A stretch of 64,000 nt of DNA from Amycolatopsis solani (GCF_033441515.1 NZ_JAWQJT010000002.1:1550001-1614000); one strand, 5' to 3'. Positions 23,882-32,660 are shown, numbered from the stretch's first letter. The notes: generated by a model from the letters alone, not told the origin. Numbers and translations are program-made.

Positions 23882-24864
23882 GGCAACCACGCCGGCGCGG
23901 GTGGCGGCGGCACGTCCGCGTACTCCCGCGTCCCGGCCAGCGCGCTGCCGACGAAGTCCGCGCCCACCCCGGCAACGCCGTCGACCAGCTCGCGGAGCAC
24001 AGCGGGGCCGCCGATCCACAGCGCCGTCACGACTTCGACCGCGCGCGCACCGGCGGCGAGGAAGCGCAGGACGTCCGCGGCCGTGCGGGCGCCGTTCGTG
24101 CCGATCAGCGGCACGTCGAGCCGCTGGAACGCCTTGCCCACCCAGTAAAGGCTCATCGGCAGGCAGCCGGGCGAACTCCACGCGCCCCACGACCCCAGCA
24201 CCGCGCCGCCGTCGAGGTCGGGCAGGAAACCCGGGTAGCGGCCGACCAGCCCGACCGCGTCCGCGCCCGCCGACCGGGCCGCGCGGGCCAGCGCGACGAC
24301 GTCGGACGCCTGGCCCGGCAGCTTCACGAAGAGAGGGACGCCGACGGCGGCCCGGACGGTCCGGACCGCGTCGGCCACACCGTCCACTTCGGTCAGCTGC
24401 CGCACCGCGCGCGCCTCGCGCCCGTGCGGTGCGCCGACGTTCAGCTCGACCGCCGGGACGATCGAAGCCAGCGCGTGCCCGATCCGCGCGGCCGCGGCCG
24501 GGTCGCCCAGGGTGATGCTGCCGAGCACCGGGCAGTCCCGGGGAGCGCCGTGGGCGACCGCCGCGGCCAGGGTGGCGAGCCAGTCGTCCAGGTCCACCTG
24601 CGCGAGCCCGGAGCGGTTGAGCAGCCCGTCACCGGGCCCGGCTTCCCCCGGCGGCCGCACTTCGCCGCCAGGGGCCACGAAGGCGTAGCCGGCGATGTCC
24701 AGCTGGCGCCGGGCGGCGGCGCTTTCGTTGACCGACTTGGCCACCACCGCCCCGGCGCCCGCGTCGACGCACGCGGTGATCCCGTCGAGGGTCATGGTCA
24801 GCTCGGAGGAGCCGACCCACACCGGGTTGGCGGTGGCCAGGCCCGCGACGTCCACCCGATCCAC
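23848..24864 (-). CDS. Dihydroorotate dehydrogenase-like flavoprotein
   Basis: A 338-residue TIM-barrel protein of the DHODH superfamily. Visible FMN-barrel features include NPVWVGSSELTMTLDG, AGAGAVVAKSVNE, VELNVGAPHG, VGVPLFVKLPGQASDVV, PLIGTNGARTAADVLRFLAA and GARAVEVVTALW. The family reduces or oxidises dihydropyrimidine-like substrates with FMN; stand-alone catabolic members are poorly known. It starts with a GTG directly adjacent to the transporter stop, so the two genes form an operon. This places it in the catabolic locus rather than in pyrimidine synthesis. The active-site base is not certain from the sequence. Confidence 0.78.
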   Translation of the reverse strand: MDRVDVAGLATANPVWVGSSELTMTLDGITACVDAGAGAVVAKSVNESAAARRQLDIAGYAFVAPGGEVRPPGEAGPGDGLLNRSGLAQVDLDDWLATLAAAVAHGAPRDCPVLGSITLGDPAAAARIGHALASIVPAVELNVGAPHGREARAVRQLTEVDGVADAVRTVRAAVGVPLFVKLPGQASDVVALARAARSAGADAVGLVGRYPGFLPDLDGGAVLGSWGAWSSPGCLPMSLYWVGKAFQRLDVPLIGTNGARTAADVLRFLAAGARAVEVVTALWIGGPAVLRELVDGVAGVGADFVGSALAGTREYADVPPPPAPAWLPYTARWMSSGR

Positions 24865-26229
24865 TCAGGACAGTTTCGGGATCGTGCTGTCGTCGGCCAT
24901 GTCGACGTCCTTGGTCTCCGGGCCGAGGAAGCCGCCCAGGCTGATCAGCAGGCCGGCGAGCACGATCAGCACGCCCGGCGCGAGGTGCGCGGGCATGAAG
25001 CCGTCGAACTGCTGCAGGTAGAACTGGTAGAACGCGGGCGCGATGAGCGCGAGGCTGTAGCCGACGCCGTAGCCGGTCGACCGGATGCTCGCCGGGAACC
25101 GCTCGGTCAGGTAGGCCGCGATCGGGCCGAAGGTGCCGACGGTGAACACCCCGATGAGCACGCCGAAGCCGAGCGCCGCGCCGAAGCCGCCGTTCGACGC
25201 CATCAGGAGCGTGTAGGACCCCGCGCCGAGCACGACCATCGAGAAGCCGTAGCCGATGTAGAACCGGCGGCGGCCGATGCGCTGGGACAGCATGCCGAAC
25301 AGCGGGTAGGAAAGCGCCGCGGACGCGTTGATCACCAGCATCGTCAGCGTGACCTCTTTGCTGGACAGTTCGAGGTGTGCCTTCAGCTGCGCCGGCGTCA
25401 CGGCCGCTTCCATGTTGGTCGCGAGCCAGGTGCCGGTCATCAGGATGAAGACCTGGCCCAGCGCCCGCGGGTACTTCCGCAGCAGCCGGACGAACGGGAG
25501 CTTGTGCTTCTCCCCGGTCAGCTGGGCCGGGGGCTCGTGGACCTGCTTGAGGTAGTAGCGGAACAGCACCGCGGCCAGCAGCGCGCCGACGAAGAACGGG
25601 ATGCGCCAGCCCCACTGCACGTACGCGCTGTGCAGGCCGGCGGCGGGCAGCAGCTGCAGCATCAGCAGCGTGATGGCGGCGATCACCGCGTACGCGGCAG
25701 GTGAGGTCGAGGTGATGATCGAGGCGTAGAGCCCACGTTTGTGCTTCGGGCTCCACTCCATCGCCAGCGGCACCGCGGTCGTGTACTCGCCGCCGAGGAA
25801 GATCCCGTCGACGAAGCGCAGGGCGATCAGCAGGCCGACCGACCACACCCCGATCGTCTCGTGGCCGGGCAGGCACGCGGTCAGCAGCGTGATGGTGCCG
25901 AAGCCGCCCACCGCGACCAGCGTCGTGCGCTTGCGCCCGACCGTGTCGGCGAAGTGGCCGAAGATGATCGCGCCGAGCGGGCGGCCGATCAGCGTCGAGG
26001 CGAACACCAGCGACGCGAGCAGCGCCGTCGTGCTCGCACTGATGTTCGCCGCCTGGAAGTACGCGGTCGCCGGCGCCAGCACGACGATCGGCAGGTAGAT
26101 GTCGAACTGGTCGACGAAGTAGGCGAGCGTCCCGCCGCGCACCGCGGCGCGCACCTTGGCGGGGTCCGGGCCGTGCGGGGAACCGGGTCGCGCGGCCGTC
26201 TCCGCGGCGCTGGGCGGTGTGGACATCAT
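24865..26229 (-). CDS. MFS transporter, metabolite:H+ symporter (MHS) type
   Basis: A 454-residue, 12-helix secondary transporter. Diagnostic parts are YFVDQFDIYLPIVVLAP in helix 1, GAIIFGHFADTVGRKRT (loop 2-3 motif), FLGGEYTTAVPLAMEWSPKH in the centre, and GWRIPFFVGALLA. MHS carriers import organic acids such as alpha-ketoglutarate, shikimate or dicarboxylates. It is divergent from the six-gene catabolic operon and shares an IclR-type inverted repeat at 26253. I infer it brings in the substrate of that operon. The ATG at 26229 (or the adjacent second ATG) is chosen. Confidence 0.88.
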   Translation of the reverse strand: MMSTPPSAAETAARPGSPHGPDPAKVRAAVRGGTLAYFVDQFDIYLPIVVLAPATAYFQAANISASTTALLASLVFASTLIGRPLGAIIFGHFADTVGRKRTTLVAVGGFGTITLLTACLPGHETIGVWSVGLLIALRFVDGIFLGGEYTTAVPLAMEWSPKHKRGLYASIITSTSPAAYAVIAAITLLMLQLLPAAGLHSAYVQWGWRIPFFVGALLAAVLFRYYLKQVHEPPAQLTGEKHKLPFVRLLRKYPRALGQVFILMTGTWLATNMEAAVTPAQLKAHLELSSKEVTLTMLVINASAALSYPLFGMLSQRIGRRRFYIGYGFSMVVLGAGSYTLLMASNGGFGAALGFGVLIGVFTVGTFGPIAAYLTERFPASIRSTGYGVGYSLALIAPAFYQFYLQQFDGFMPAHLAPGVLIVLAGLLISLGGFLGPETKDVDMADDSTIPKLS

Positions 26230-26252
26230 CGTCCTCCGTTTTCGAACCTAGT

Positions 26253-26267
26253 GTTCACGAAGCGAAC
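26253..26267. promoter_or_regulatory. IclR-type operator upstream of the MHS transporter
   Basis: GTTC (26253-26256), 7-bp spacer, GAAC (26264-26267), within TAGTGTTC...GAACGTGA. Same arms and spacing as the site upstream of the IclR gene. It lies 24 bp before the transporter start. Confidence 0.65.
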
Positions 26268-26346
26268 GTGAGTCACTCTAAATACCGCCAACCGTGAACA
26301 CAAGAGCGGTCACAGGGTTGACAGCCGGTCTTATAGTGAACTTTGA

Positions 26347-26361
26347 CTTCATAATGCGAAC
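26347..26361. promoter_or_regulatory. IclR-type operator upstream of the catabolic operon
   Basis: CTTC (26347-26350), 7-bp spacer, GAAC (26358-26361), 14 bp before the operon start. It differs from the other two sites by one base. The surrounding stretch 26330-26355 is unusually AT-rich, consistent with promoter DNA. Confidence 0.55.
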
Positions 26362-26374
26362 GAGAGGCACGCTG

Positions 26375-27259
26375 ATGAGCCCCGCCATCGCCGCCGTCCT
26401 GGACGGCCTGGTCGACATGCACGTCCACTCCGGCCCCAGCCCCTTCCCGCGGCGCTTCGACCACGTCGAAGCCGCGCAGGACGGCGCCCGGATCGGGATG
26501 CGCGCCATGGTCGCGAAGTCCCACCACCACAACACCCAGATGGACATCCTCGCGATGAAGGGCCGGCTCGAAGGCGTCAAGGCGCAGGCGTTCGGCGGGA
26601 TCGCGCTGAACAGCACCGTCGGCGGCCTCAACGTCCACGCCGTGCGGATGACCCTGCGCATGGGCGGCAAGGTCGTCTGGTTCCCGACCATCTCCTCCGG
26701 CCGGCACATCGACTGCCACCCCGAGGACGGTGCCTTCCCGACCACCACCGTCCCGCTGACGCTGGAGCGCATCGACATCGTCGACGGCGAAGGCGCGCTC
26801 AAGCCCGAGGCGCTCGAGATCCTCGACGAGATCAAGGAGCAGCAGGCCGTCCTCAACGGCGGCCACATGTACCCCGAGTACATCAAGACGCTGTTCCAGG
26901 AGGCGCACGAGCGCGGCATGAAGCGGATGGTCGTCAGCCACCCCGACTTCGTGATCGGCGCCGACCCCGCCGTGTGCCGCGAGCTGATCGAGCTCGGCGC
27001 GTTCATCGAGCACGAGGTCGGCATGTACGACCCCGAAGGCACCCAGAAGTGGGACCCGAAGAACCTGCTGACCTGGATCGAGGCGCTCGGCCCGGAGCAC
27101 ACCGTGCTGGCGTCGGACTTCGGCCAGAAGGCCAACCCGAAGCCGGTCGACGCGTGGCTGCGCGTCAGCGAAGCGCTGCTCGACCTCGGCCTGCCGGAGA
27201 AGGACCTGCGGCGGATGGTCCGCGACAACCCGGCCTACCTGCTGAACCTCGACGCCTGA
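26375..27259 (+). CDS. DUF6282 metal-dependent hydrolase-like protein
   Basis: A 294-residue TIM-barrel protein of the type annotated DUF6282. Metal-ligand candidates appear in the amidohydrolase order: DMHVHSGPSPF (HxH), MVAKSHHHNT (Lys and His cluster), VVSHPDFVIG (His) and LASDFGQ (Asp). The family is not characterised; by fold it may hydrolyse an amide, lactone or cyclic imide. I chose the ATG at 26375 behind GAGAGGCACG; an ATG 81 bp upstream would put the operator inside the gene. First gene of a six-gene operon, 12 bp before the cupin gene. It may open a ring or deacylate the imported substrate. Confidence 0.8.
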   Translation: MSPAIAAVLDGLVDMHVHSGPSPFPRRFDHVEAAQDGARIGMRAMVAKSHHHNTQMDILAMKGRLEGVKAQAFGGIALNSTVGGLNVHAVRMTLRMGGKVVWFPTISSGRHIDCHPEDGAFPTTTVPLTLERIDIVDGEGALKPEALEILDEIKEQQAVLNGGHMYPEYIKTLFQEAHERGMKRMVVSHPDFVIGADPAVCRELIELGAFIEHEVGMYDPEGTQKWDPKNLLTWIEALGPEHTVLASDFGQKANPKPVDAWLRVSEALLDLGLPEKDLRRMVRDNPAYLLNLDA

Positions 27260-27271
27260 AAGGACGCGCTC

Positions 27272-28135
27272 GTGTACGAAAAGGACGATCCCCGCGCGGG
27301 CCTGGCCACCGCGGCCCGGCCCGACAGCGGCGCCGCGATCACCGCCGCGCAGTACCTCGACCTGCGCGAAACCCCGGTCGTGCGGGCCCAGAACGTCATC
27401 CTGATCCACACCGACGCCCACGACGGCGACGACCTCGACAACGGGACCCTCGAAGGCGAGCTGGCGATCGTCGTCACCGGCGCCTCCCCCGCGTTCACCG
27501 TGCTCACCGCCGACGGCGCGACCAAAGTGGACTCGCCGGGACTGGTCGTCGTCCCGCCCGGGGCGTCGCGGATCAGCGTGCACGGCGACGGCCCGCTCGT
27601 CCGCCTGGTCGAAGCAACCGAACCAGCGTGGCGGGATCGCGTCGCCAACGCCGATGCCTACGCGCAAGCCCACCCGCGCGTCACGCTGCTGGAGCGCTGG
27701 CCGGCGCCCGCCGAAGAGCGCGTCCGCTTCTACCCGCTGTCCGAGGTACCCGACGACCCGAAGCGGTTCGGCCGGATCTTCCGGACGCGGTCGTTCATGG
27801 TGAACTTCCTGCCGCTGCAGGACGGCCCGCGCGACCCGCGCAAGCTCTCGCCGCACCACCACGACGACTTCGAGCAGCTTTCCCTGGCCGTGCAAGGGGA
27901 ATACGTGCACCACATCCGCACGCCGTGGCTGCCCGACAGCACCACCTGGCGCGAGGACGAGCACGTGCGGATCGGCAGCCCGTCGGTGACGGTGATCCCG
28001 CCGCCGACCGTGCACACGTCCGCGGCGAGCGACCCGGGCGTGAACCAGCTGATCGACATCTTCAGCCCGCCGCGGGTGGACTTCTCGGAGAAACCGGGTT
28101 GGGTCCTCAACGCCGACGATTATCCGATGCCGTGA
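27272..28135 (+). CDS. Cupin-fold protein
   Basis: A 287-residue protein with two cupin-like halves. The C-terminal half has the metal-binding pattern KLSPHHHDDFEQLSLAVQGE followed by PTVHTSAASD, close to the cupin motif with G-H-x-H-x-E and a later His. The N-terminal half (VILIHTDAHDGDDLDNGTLE, VVVPPGASRISVHG) looks like a degenerate cupin. Metal cupins act as dioxygenases, isomerases or decarboxylases. The start is a GTG at 27272 after AAAGGACGCG. Its stop overlaps the aldolase start as GTGA, so it is coupled inside the operon. Specific activity unknown. Confidence 0.72.
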   Translation: MYEKDDPRAGLATAARPDSGAAITAAQYLDLRETPVVRAQNVILIHTDAHDGDDLDNGTLEGELAIVVTGASPAFTVLTADGATKVDSPGLVVVPPGASRISVHGDGPLVRLVEATEPAWRDRVANADAYAQAHPRVTLLERWPAPAEERVRFYPLSEVPDDPKRFGRIFRTRSFMVNFLPLQDGPRDPRKLSPHHHDDFEQLSLAVQGEYVHHIRTPWLPDSTTWREDEHVRIGSPSVTVIPPPTVHTSAASDPGVNQLIDIFSPPRVDFSEKPGWVLNADDYPMP

Positions 28136-28902
28136 GCGCGCGTACGGGCGGCGGGTTGTTCACCCGCTCGCATACCCCCGTGGGTACGTGGCTGAAGATC
28201 GCCTCGACCGAGCCGGCCGAGATCATGGCGTTCGCCGGGTTCGACTTCGTGGTCGTCGACCTGGAACACGCGCCGCTGGACCTGGTGACGGCGTACCGGC
28301 TGATCAACACCGCCGCGGCGCTGGGCATGACGCCGATCGTGCGGGTGCCGGACAAGACGCCGTCGACGATCCAGAAGATCCTCGACGCGGGTGCGATGGG
28401 CATCCTCGTCCCGCACGTCGACACGGTCGAAGAGGCGGCCGCGGTCGGGCGCGCGTGCCGGTTCCCGCCGCACGGCGTCCGCGGCGCGGGCGGCACCAGC
28501 CGCGCCGGGGCGTGGGGACTTCGCGCGAACCCCGAATACCTGGCGACCGGCAACGACGACGTCCTCTGCATCCCGCAGCTGGAAAGCGTCGAGGCGATCA
28601 AGGCCGCGCCGGAGATGCTGGCATTGGACACCGTGGACGCCGTGTTCGTCGGCGCGGCGGACCTGTCGATGTCGATGGGATCGACGCCCGCGTCGCCGGA
28701 CGTGCTCGACCTGATCGCCTCGGCCATCGCGGCCGCGCACGACGCCGGGAAGAAGTGCGGGCTGGCGTTCGGCGGGGTCCCGGACAAGGCCGCTCAGGCG
28801 GTGCGGGACGGCTGCGACTTCGTCCTGCTCAGCAACGACACCACGATGCTGGCCGAAGCCGCGCGCGGGCTCGTCACCGCGTTCCGGGACGCGACTTCAT
28901 GA
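28132..28902 (+). CDS. HpcH/HpaI-family aldolase
   Basis: A 256-residue class II aldolase of the HpcH/HpaI (2-dehydro-3-deoxyglucarate aldolase-like) family: GTWLKIASTEPAEIMAFAGF, FVVVDLEHAP, DAGAMGILVPHVDTVEEAAA, PQLESVEAI (metal Glu region) and VDAVFVGAADLSMSMG. Enzymes of the family split or form C-C bonds between pyruvate-like carbonyls and aldehydes with a divalent metal. The GTG at 28132 overlaps the cupin stop and the stop overlaps the next ATG as ATGA. It probably performs a retro-aldol step in the pathway. Confidence 0.88.
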   Translation: MSARTGGGLFTRSHTPVGTWLKIASTEPAEIMAFAGFDFVVVDLEHAPLDLVTAYRLINTAAALGMTPIVRVPDKTPSTIQKILDAGAMGILVPHVDTVEEAAAVGRACRFPPHGVRGAGGTSRAGAWGLRANPEYLATGNDDVLCIPQLESVEAIKAAPEMLALDTVDAVFVGAADLSMSMGSTPASPDVLDLIASAIAAAHDAGKKCGLAFGGVPDKAAQAVRDGCDFVLLSNDTTMLAEAARGLVTAFRDATS

Positions 28903-29738
28903 CGTTGTCCCTGCCGCGCACGGCGTTGTCGATCGCCGAACTGGACGACCTCGGCCACGACGGGGTCGTGCGGTTCGTGCGGACGCTCGAGGACTACGGG
29001 CACCGGATGGTGTGGATCCCCGAAGTCACCGGGCGCGAGGCGTTCACGACAGCTTCGCTCGTCCTGGCGTCGACGTCGAGCCTGATCGTCGGCAACGGCG
29101 TCGCCCGGGCGCTGGAGCGCGTCCCGAAGTCCGCGGGGTCGGCGGCGCGGGACTTGGCCGCCGGCTACCCCGGGCGGTACGTGCTGGGGCTCGGGGTCAG
29201 TGGCGCGGTCCGCGAACGCGGGGTCGGACCGCTGCCGTTCCTGCGTGACTACCTCGACGGCGTCGACAAGGTGGCGTCCGGGGTGCCGCGGGTCCTCGGG
29301 GCGTACTCGGCCGGGATCACCCGGCTCGCGGCCGAGCGGGCCGACGGGCTGATCACGTTCCTGGTCACGCCCGAGCACACCCGCTGGGCGCGCGAGACGA
29401 TCGGGGACCTGTTCCTGTCCGTCGTCCAGTGGGCGGTCGTGGGCCGCTCGCGCGCCGAGGCCCGCGAAGCCGCGCGGCAGCGGCTGGCCTACTACCTGAC
29501 CCTCCCCCACCAGATCGCGAAGCTGACCCGGCTGGGGTTCACCGAGGCCGACCTCGCGCCGCCGGGATCCGACCGGCTCGTCGACGCGCTCGTCGCCTGC
29601 GGCACGCCGTCGCAGGTGCGCGAGGCGGTCCAGGCCCAGTACGACGCGGGCGCCACGCAGGTCGCGCTGACCCTCGTGGGCCCGCTCGACGACGTCAAGC
29701 TCGACGCCTACCGCGCACTCGCCGAAGAGGAGATCTGA
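28899..29738 (+). CDS. Luciferase-like (LLM class) flavin-dependent monooxygenase
   Basis: A 279-residue member of the bacterial luciferase-like family, which uses FMN or F420. Evidence: VRTLEDYGHRMVWIPEVTGR, TSSLIVGNGVARALERVPKS, YPGRYVLGLGVSG, ADGLITFLVTPEH and the C-terminal GTPSQVREAVQAQYDAGATQ. It is shorter than the second LLM protein at 31405. ATGA overlap with the aldolase and TGATG overlap with the BKACE gene show tight coupling. Its reaction (hydroxylation, ring or C-S/C-N cleavage, or F420-dependent dehydrogenation) cannot be chosen from sequence. Confidence 0.85.
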   Translation: MTLSLPRTALSIAELDDLGHDGVVRFVRTLEDYGHRMVWIPEVTGREAFTTASLVLASTSSLIVGNGVARALERVPKSAGSAARDLAAGYPGRYVLGLGVSGAVRERGVGPLPFLRDYLDGVDKVASGVPRVLGAYSAGITRLAAERADGLITFLVTPEHTRWARETIGDLFLSVVQWAVVGRSRAEAREAARQRLAYYLTLPHQIAKLTRLGFTEADLAPPGSDRLVDALVACGTPSQVREAVQAQYDAGATQVALTLVGPLDDVKLDAYRALAEEEI

Positions 29739-30658
29739 TGCGCCCGGCCGAGAAAGTCATCATCACCACCGCCATCACCGGCTCGGTGAACATCCCTTCG
29801 CAGAGCCCGTACCTGCCGTTGTCCGCCGACGAAGTGGCCGACGCGGCTTTGGAGGCCATCGAAGCCGGGTCCGCCGTCGTGCACCTGCACGCCCGCGAAC
29901 CGGACGGGCGGCCCACTGCGGACCCGGCGGTCTTCGAGAAGATCGTCGGGCGGATCACCGCGCAGACCGACGCCGTCGTCAACATCACCACCGGCGGGGC
30001 GTCGTCGATGACGATGGACGAACGGCTCGCGGCGGCGCGGCAGCTGAAGCCGGAGCTCGCGTCGATGAACATGGGGTCGATGAACTTCGTCTACTCCGGC
30101 ATCGCGGACAAGGTGACGGAGTGGAAGCACGACTGGGAAAAGCCCTACGTGCGCAACACTTACTCCCACCCGTTCGTGAACACCTTCGACCGGATCGAGG
30201 ACACGCTGCGGACGCTCGGCGAAGCCGGCACGCGGTTCGAGTACGAGTGCTACGACATCGGGCACCTGTACTCGCTGGCGTACTTCGCGGAACTGGGCCT
30301 GGCGAAACCGCCGCTGCTGATCCAAGGCGTGTTCGGGGTGCTCGGCGGGATCGGTGCGGACCACGCGAACCTGGAGCACATGGTGCGGATCGCCGACAAG
30401 CTCTTCGGCGACGACTACCAGTTCTCGGCCTTCGCGGCCGGGCGCGACCAGCTGGCGTTCGGCACGCACAGCGCGTGGCTCGGCGGGCACGTGCGGGTCG
30501 GGCTGGAGGACAGCCTGTGGATCGGCAAGGGGAAGCTCGCGCGGAGCAACGCCGAGCAGGTCCGCAAGATCCGGGCCGTGGTGGAGGATCTCGGCAAACC
30601 GATCGCGACCCCGGCGGACGCCCGGGCGATGCTGGCACTGCGAGGAGGAGCGGCATGA
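29738..30658 (+). CDS. Beta-keto acid cleavage enzyme (BKACE, DUF849)
   Basis: A 306-residue TIM-barrel zinc enzyme. Hallmarks are IITTAITGS at the N-terminus, SAVVHLHAREPDG with the HxH zinc pair, VVNITTGGASSMT, ECYDIGHLYSLAYF and GRDQLAFGTHSAWLGGHVRV (VGLED follows). BKACE enzymes react a beta-keto acid with acetyl-CoA to give acetoacetate and a CoA ester of the remaining chain; the founder acts on 3-keto-5-aminohexanoate. Here it would process a beta-keto acid made by the adjacent SDR. It is embedded in the operon with 1-4 bp overlaps at both ends. Confidence 0.9.
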   Translation: MRPAEKVIITTAITGSVNIPSQSPYLPLSADEVADAALEAIEAGSAVVHLHAREPDGRPTADPAVFEKIVGRITAQTDAVVNITTGGASSMTMDERLAAARQLKPELASMNMGSMNFVYSGIADKVTEWKHDWEKPYVRNTYSHPFVNTFDRIEDTLRTLGEAGTRFEYECYDIGHLYSLAYFAELGLAKPPLLIQGVFGVLGGIGADHANLEHMVRIADKLFGDDYQFSAFAAGRDQLAFGTHSAWLGGHVRVGLEDSLWIGKGKLARSNAEQVRKIRAVVEDLGKPIATPADARAMLALRGGAA

Positions 30659-31401
30659 GCCTGCTGACGGGGAAGGTGGTCCTGGTCGTCGGGGCCAGTT
30701 CGGGCATCGGCGCGGACGCGGCGCGGGTGTTCGCCGAGGACGGGGCCTCGGTGATGCTCGTGGCGCGGAACGAAGAACCGCTGGCGAAACTGGCGGCGGA
30801 GCTCGCGGACTTCGACGTCGCGTACACGACGGGTGACGTGTCTTCGGCGGCCGATGTGGACGCGTTCGTCGCGGCGACGGTGTCCCGCTTCGGCCGCCTG
30901 GACGGCGCGTTCAACAACGCGGCGATGGGCGGCAGTGGCCGGCTCGACGCCGTGACGGAGGCGGACTTCGACCGGATCATGGCGGTGAACGTCAAGGGCA
31001 CGTGGCTGTGCCTGCGCGCGGAGATCGGCGTGATGGAGGCGCAGGGGTCGGGGGCGATCGTGAACGTGAGCAGCATCGGCGGCCTGCGCGGCAGCCCGGG
31101 CATGGGTGCCTACCAGGCGACGAAGCACGCGGTGATCGGCCTGACCCGCACCGCGGCCCACGACTTCGGACCGCTCGGCATCCGGGTCAACGTGATCGCC
31201 CCGGGCCCGACGGAAACCCCGATGCTGGCCGAACTCCGCCGCACCATCCCGGGCGGCGTCGAAGCCCGCATCGCGGCAACACCCTTGCGCAAGGCCGGCA
31301 CGGGCGCGGAAGTCGGCTCGACGGCGGCGTTCCTGCTGAGCGACCGGGCCAGCCACCTGAGCGGCGTGGTCGTCCCGGTCGACGGCGGCTTCACGGCCTG
31401 A
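30655..31401 (+). CDS. Classical short-chain dehydrogenase/reductase
   Basis: A 248-residue SDR: nucleotide motif VVGASSGIGADAA (TGxxxGxG variant), FNNAAMG (NNAG region), catalytic Ser in VNVSSIGG, and YQATKHA with the catalytic Tyr and Lys, then NVIAPGPTETPM. Length and motifs are standard. It is the last gene of the operon and overlaps the BKACE stop as ATGA. Its likely task is oxidation of a beta-hydroxy acid to the beta-keto acid cleaved by BKACE; this is inference from pathway logic. It ends 3 bp before the convergent LLM gene. Confidence 0.9.
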   Translation: MSLLTGKVVLVVGASSGIGADAARVFAEDGASVMLVARNEEPLAKLAAELADFDVAYTTGDVSSAADVDAFVAATVSRFGRLDGAFNNAAMGGSGRLDAVTEADFDRIMAVNVKGTWLCLRAEIGVMEAQGSGAIVNVSSIGGLRGSPGMGAYQATKHAVIGLTRTAAHDFGPLGIRVNVIAPGPTETPMLAELRRTIPGGVEARIAATPLRKAGTGAEVGSTAAFLLSDRASHLSGVVVPVDGGFTA

Positions 31402-31404
31402 GCT

Positions 31405-32574
31405 TCACCGCAGGTCGGGGATCAGCTCGCCGATCAGGCGGATGCTCTTCAGCACCTTGTCGTGCGGGATGCCGCCGATCTGCTGGAGGCACATCATCCG
31501 GTCGATGCCCAGCTCCGCGTACGCGCGCAGCTTCTTGCGGCACGTCTCCGGGCTGCCCACGATCAGCGAGTCCTGTGCGCTCAGCACTTCGAAGACCTCG
31601 TCGTCGGCGACCTGCTCGCCCTGCAGGATGCGGGCGATCAGCAGGTTCGCCGCCGACGGGGTGTTCGCCGCCTCGCCGCGGAGGAAATCACCCGTCAGGC
31701 CGCCGCCGTCCGCGGCGGAGAGGAGCTGCTCGTTGCGGGCGTTGGCGCGGACGAACTCCGTCGCCGCCTCGAAGAACGTCAACGCCGTCACCGTGTACCA
31801 GGCGGCGGCCGCCGCGGCGCCGTTGCGCATCGCTTCTTCGTCGGTGTCCGCGCAGTGGACGAACGTGAAGAAGCCGACCTGGTCGTTGACGAACGCGCCG
31901 ACCGGGTCCGTGCACGCCGCGGCCGCCGCGCGGTAGAGGCCGACCAGGCGGCCCGCGCGTTCCAGCGACTCCCACATCGTCGTGCCCAGCACGCCCACCC
32001 CGCGCCGGCCCGCCTCCTCGAACGACGCCGGGCTCGCCGCCGCCTGCCAGATCGGCGGGTGCGGCCGCTGCACCGGCTTCGGCCCGATCGGCACGTCGTC
32101 GATCCGGTAGTCGTCGCTGCGGTGGGAGAAGCGCTCCGCCGTCCACATCTTCGGCACCATCTCGAACGCCTGCTGCGTCTGGGCGCGCGCCTCGGCCGGC
32201 TCGATCCCGAACAGGCGCCACTCCGGGATCGTCGAGCGGGTCAGGCCCAGCTCGACCCGGCCGCCGGAGAGGTGGTCGAGTGTCGCCGCGCGTTCGGCGA
32301 CGCGGATCGGGTGGTTGAACCGGCCCGGCGCGAGCACGGCGGCGTGCCCGAGCCGGATCCGGCTGGTGCGCTGGGACAGCGCGGCCAGCATCAGCTCCGG
32401 CGCCGAGGAGAGGCTGAACTCCCCCGCGCCGTGGTGCTCGACCTGCCACCAGCAGCCGTACCCGAGCTCGTCGGCGAGGACGGCCTGTTCGATCGCCTGC
32501 CGGAACCGCAGCTGCTCGTGCCCTTCCGGCCACGGGCGCGGGTTCTGGATTTCGTTGAACAGGTCGAGCTGCAT
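31405..32574 (-). CDS. LLM class flavin-dependent oxidoreductase
   Basis: A 389-residue luciferase-like monooxygenase, full length for the family. Features: MQLDLFNEIQNPRPWP, ADELGYGCWWQVEHHG, RIRLGHAAVLAPGRFNHPIR, LDHLSGGRVELGL and PHPPIWQAAASPASFEEAGR. It resembles large-subunit-type members that use reduced FMN. It converges on the six-gene operon with a 3-bp gap and lies within the same metabolic locus, so it may supply an alternative oxygenation step. No clear IclR-type repeat is found upstream. Confidence 0.87.
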   Translation of the reverse strand: MQLDLFNEIQNPRPWPEGHEQLRFRQAIEQAVLADELGYGCWWQVEHHGAGEFSLSSAPELMLAALSQRTSRIRLGHAAVLAPGRFNHPIRVAERAATLDHLSGGRVELGLTRSTIPEWRLFGIEPAEARAQTQQAFEMVPKMWTAERFSHRSDDYRIDDVPIGPKPVQRPHPPIWQAAASPASFEEAGRRGVGVLGTTMWESLERAGRLVGLYRAAAAACTDPVGAFVNDQVGFFTFVHCADTDEEAMRNGAAAAAAWYTVTALTFFEAATEFVRANARNEQLLSAADGGGLTGDFLRGEAANTPSAANLLIARILQGEQVADDEVFEVLSAQDSLIVGSPETCRKKLRAYAELGIDRMMCLQQIGGIPHDKVLKSIRLIGELIPDLR

Positions 32575-32660
32575 CCGCGGCCTCCGCTCGTCGGGTCACC
32601 GAGAAGTCAGTCCCCGAGAGCGACCACGCCGTTACGGAAGTCGCACGTTCGGCGCAGCGA

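Noticed and set aside
32575..32660. A GTTC-N7/8-GAT sequence upstream of the second LLM gene as another IclR operator.
   Set aside because: The second half-site does not match and the spacing differs from the other sites.
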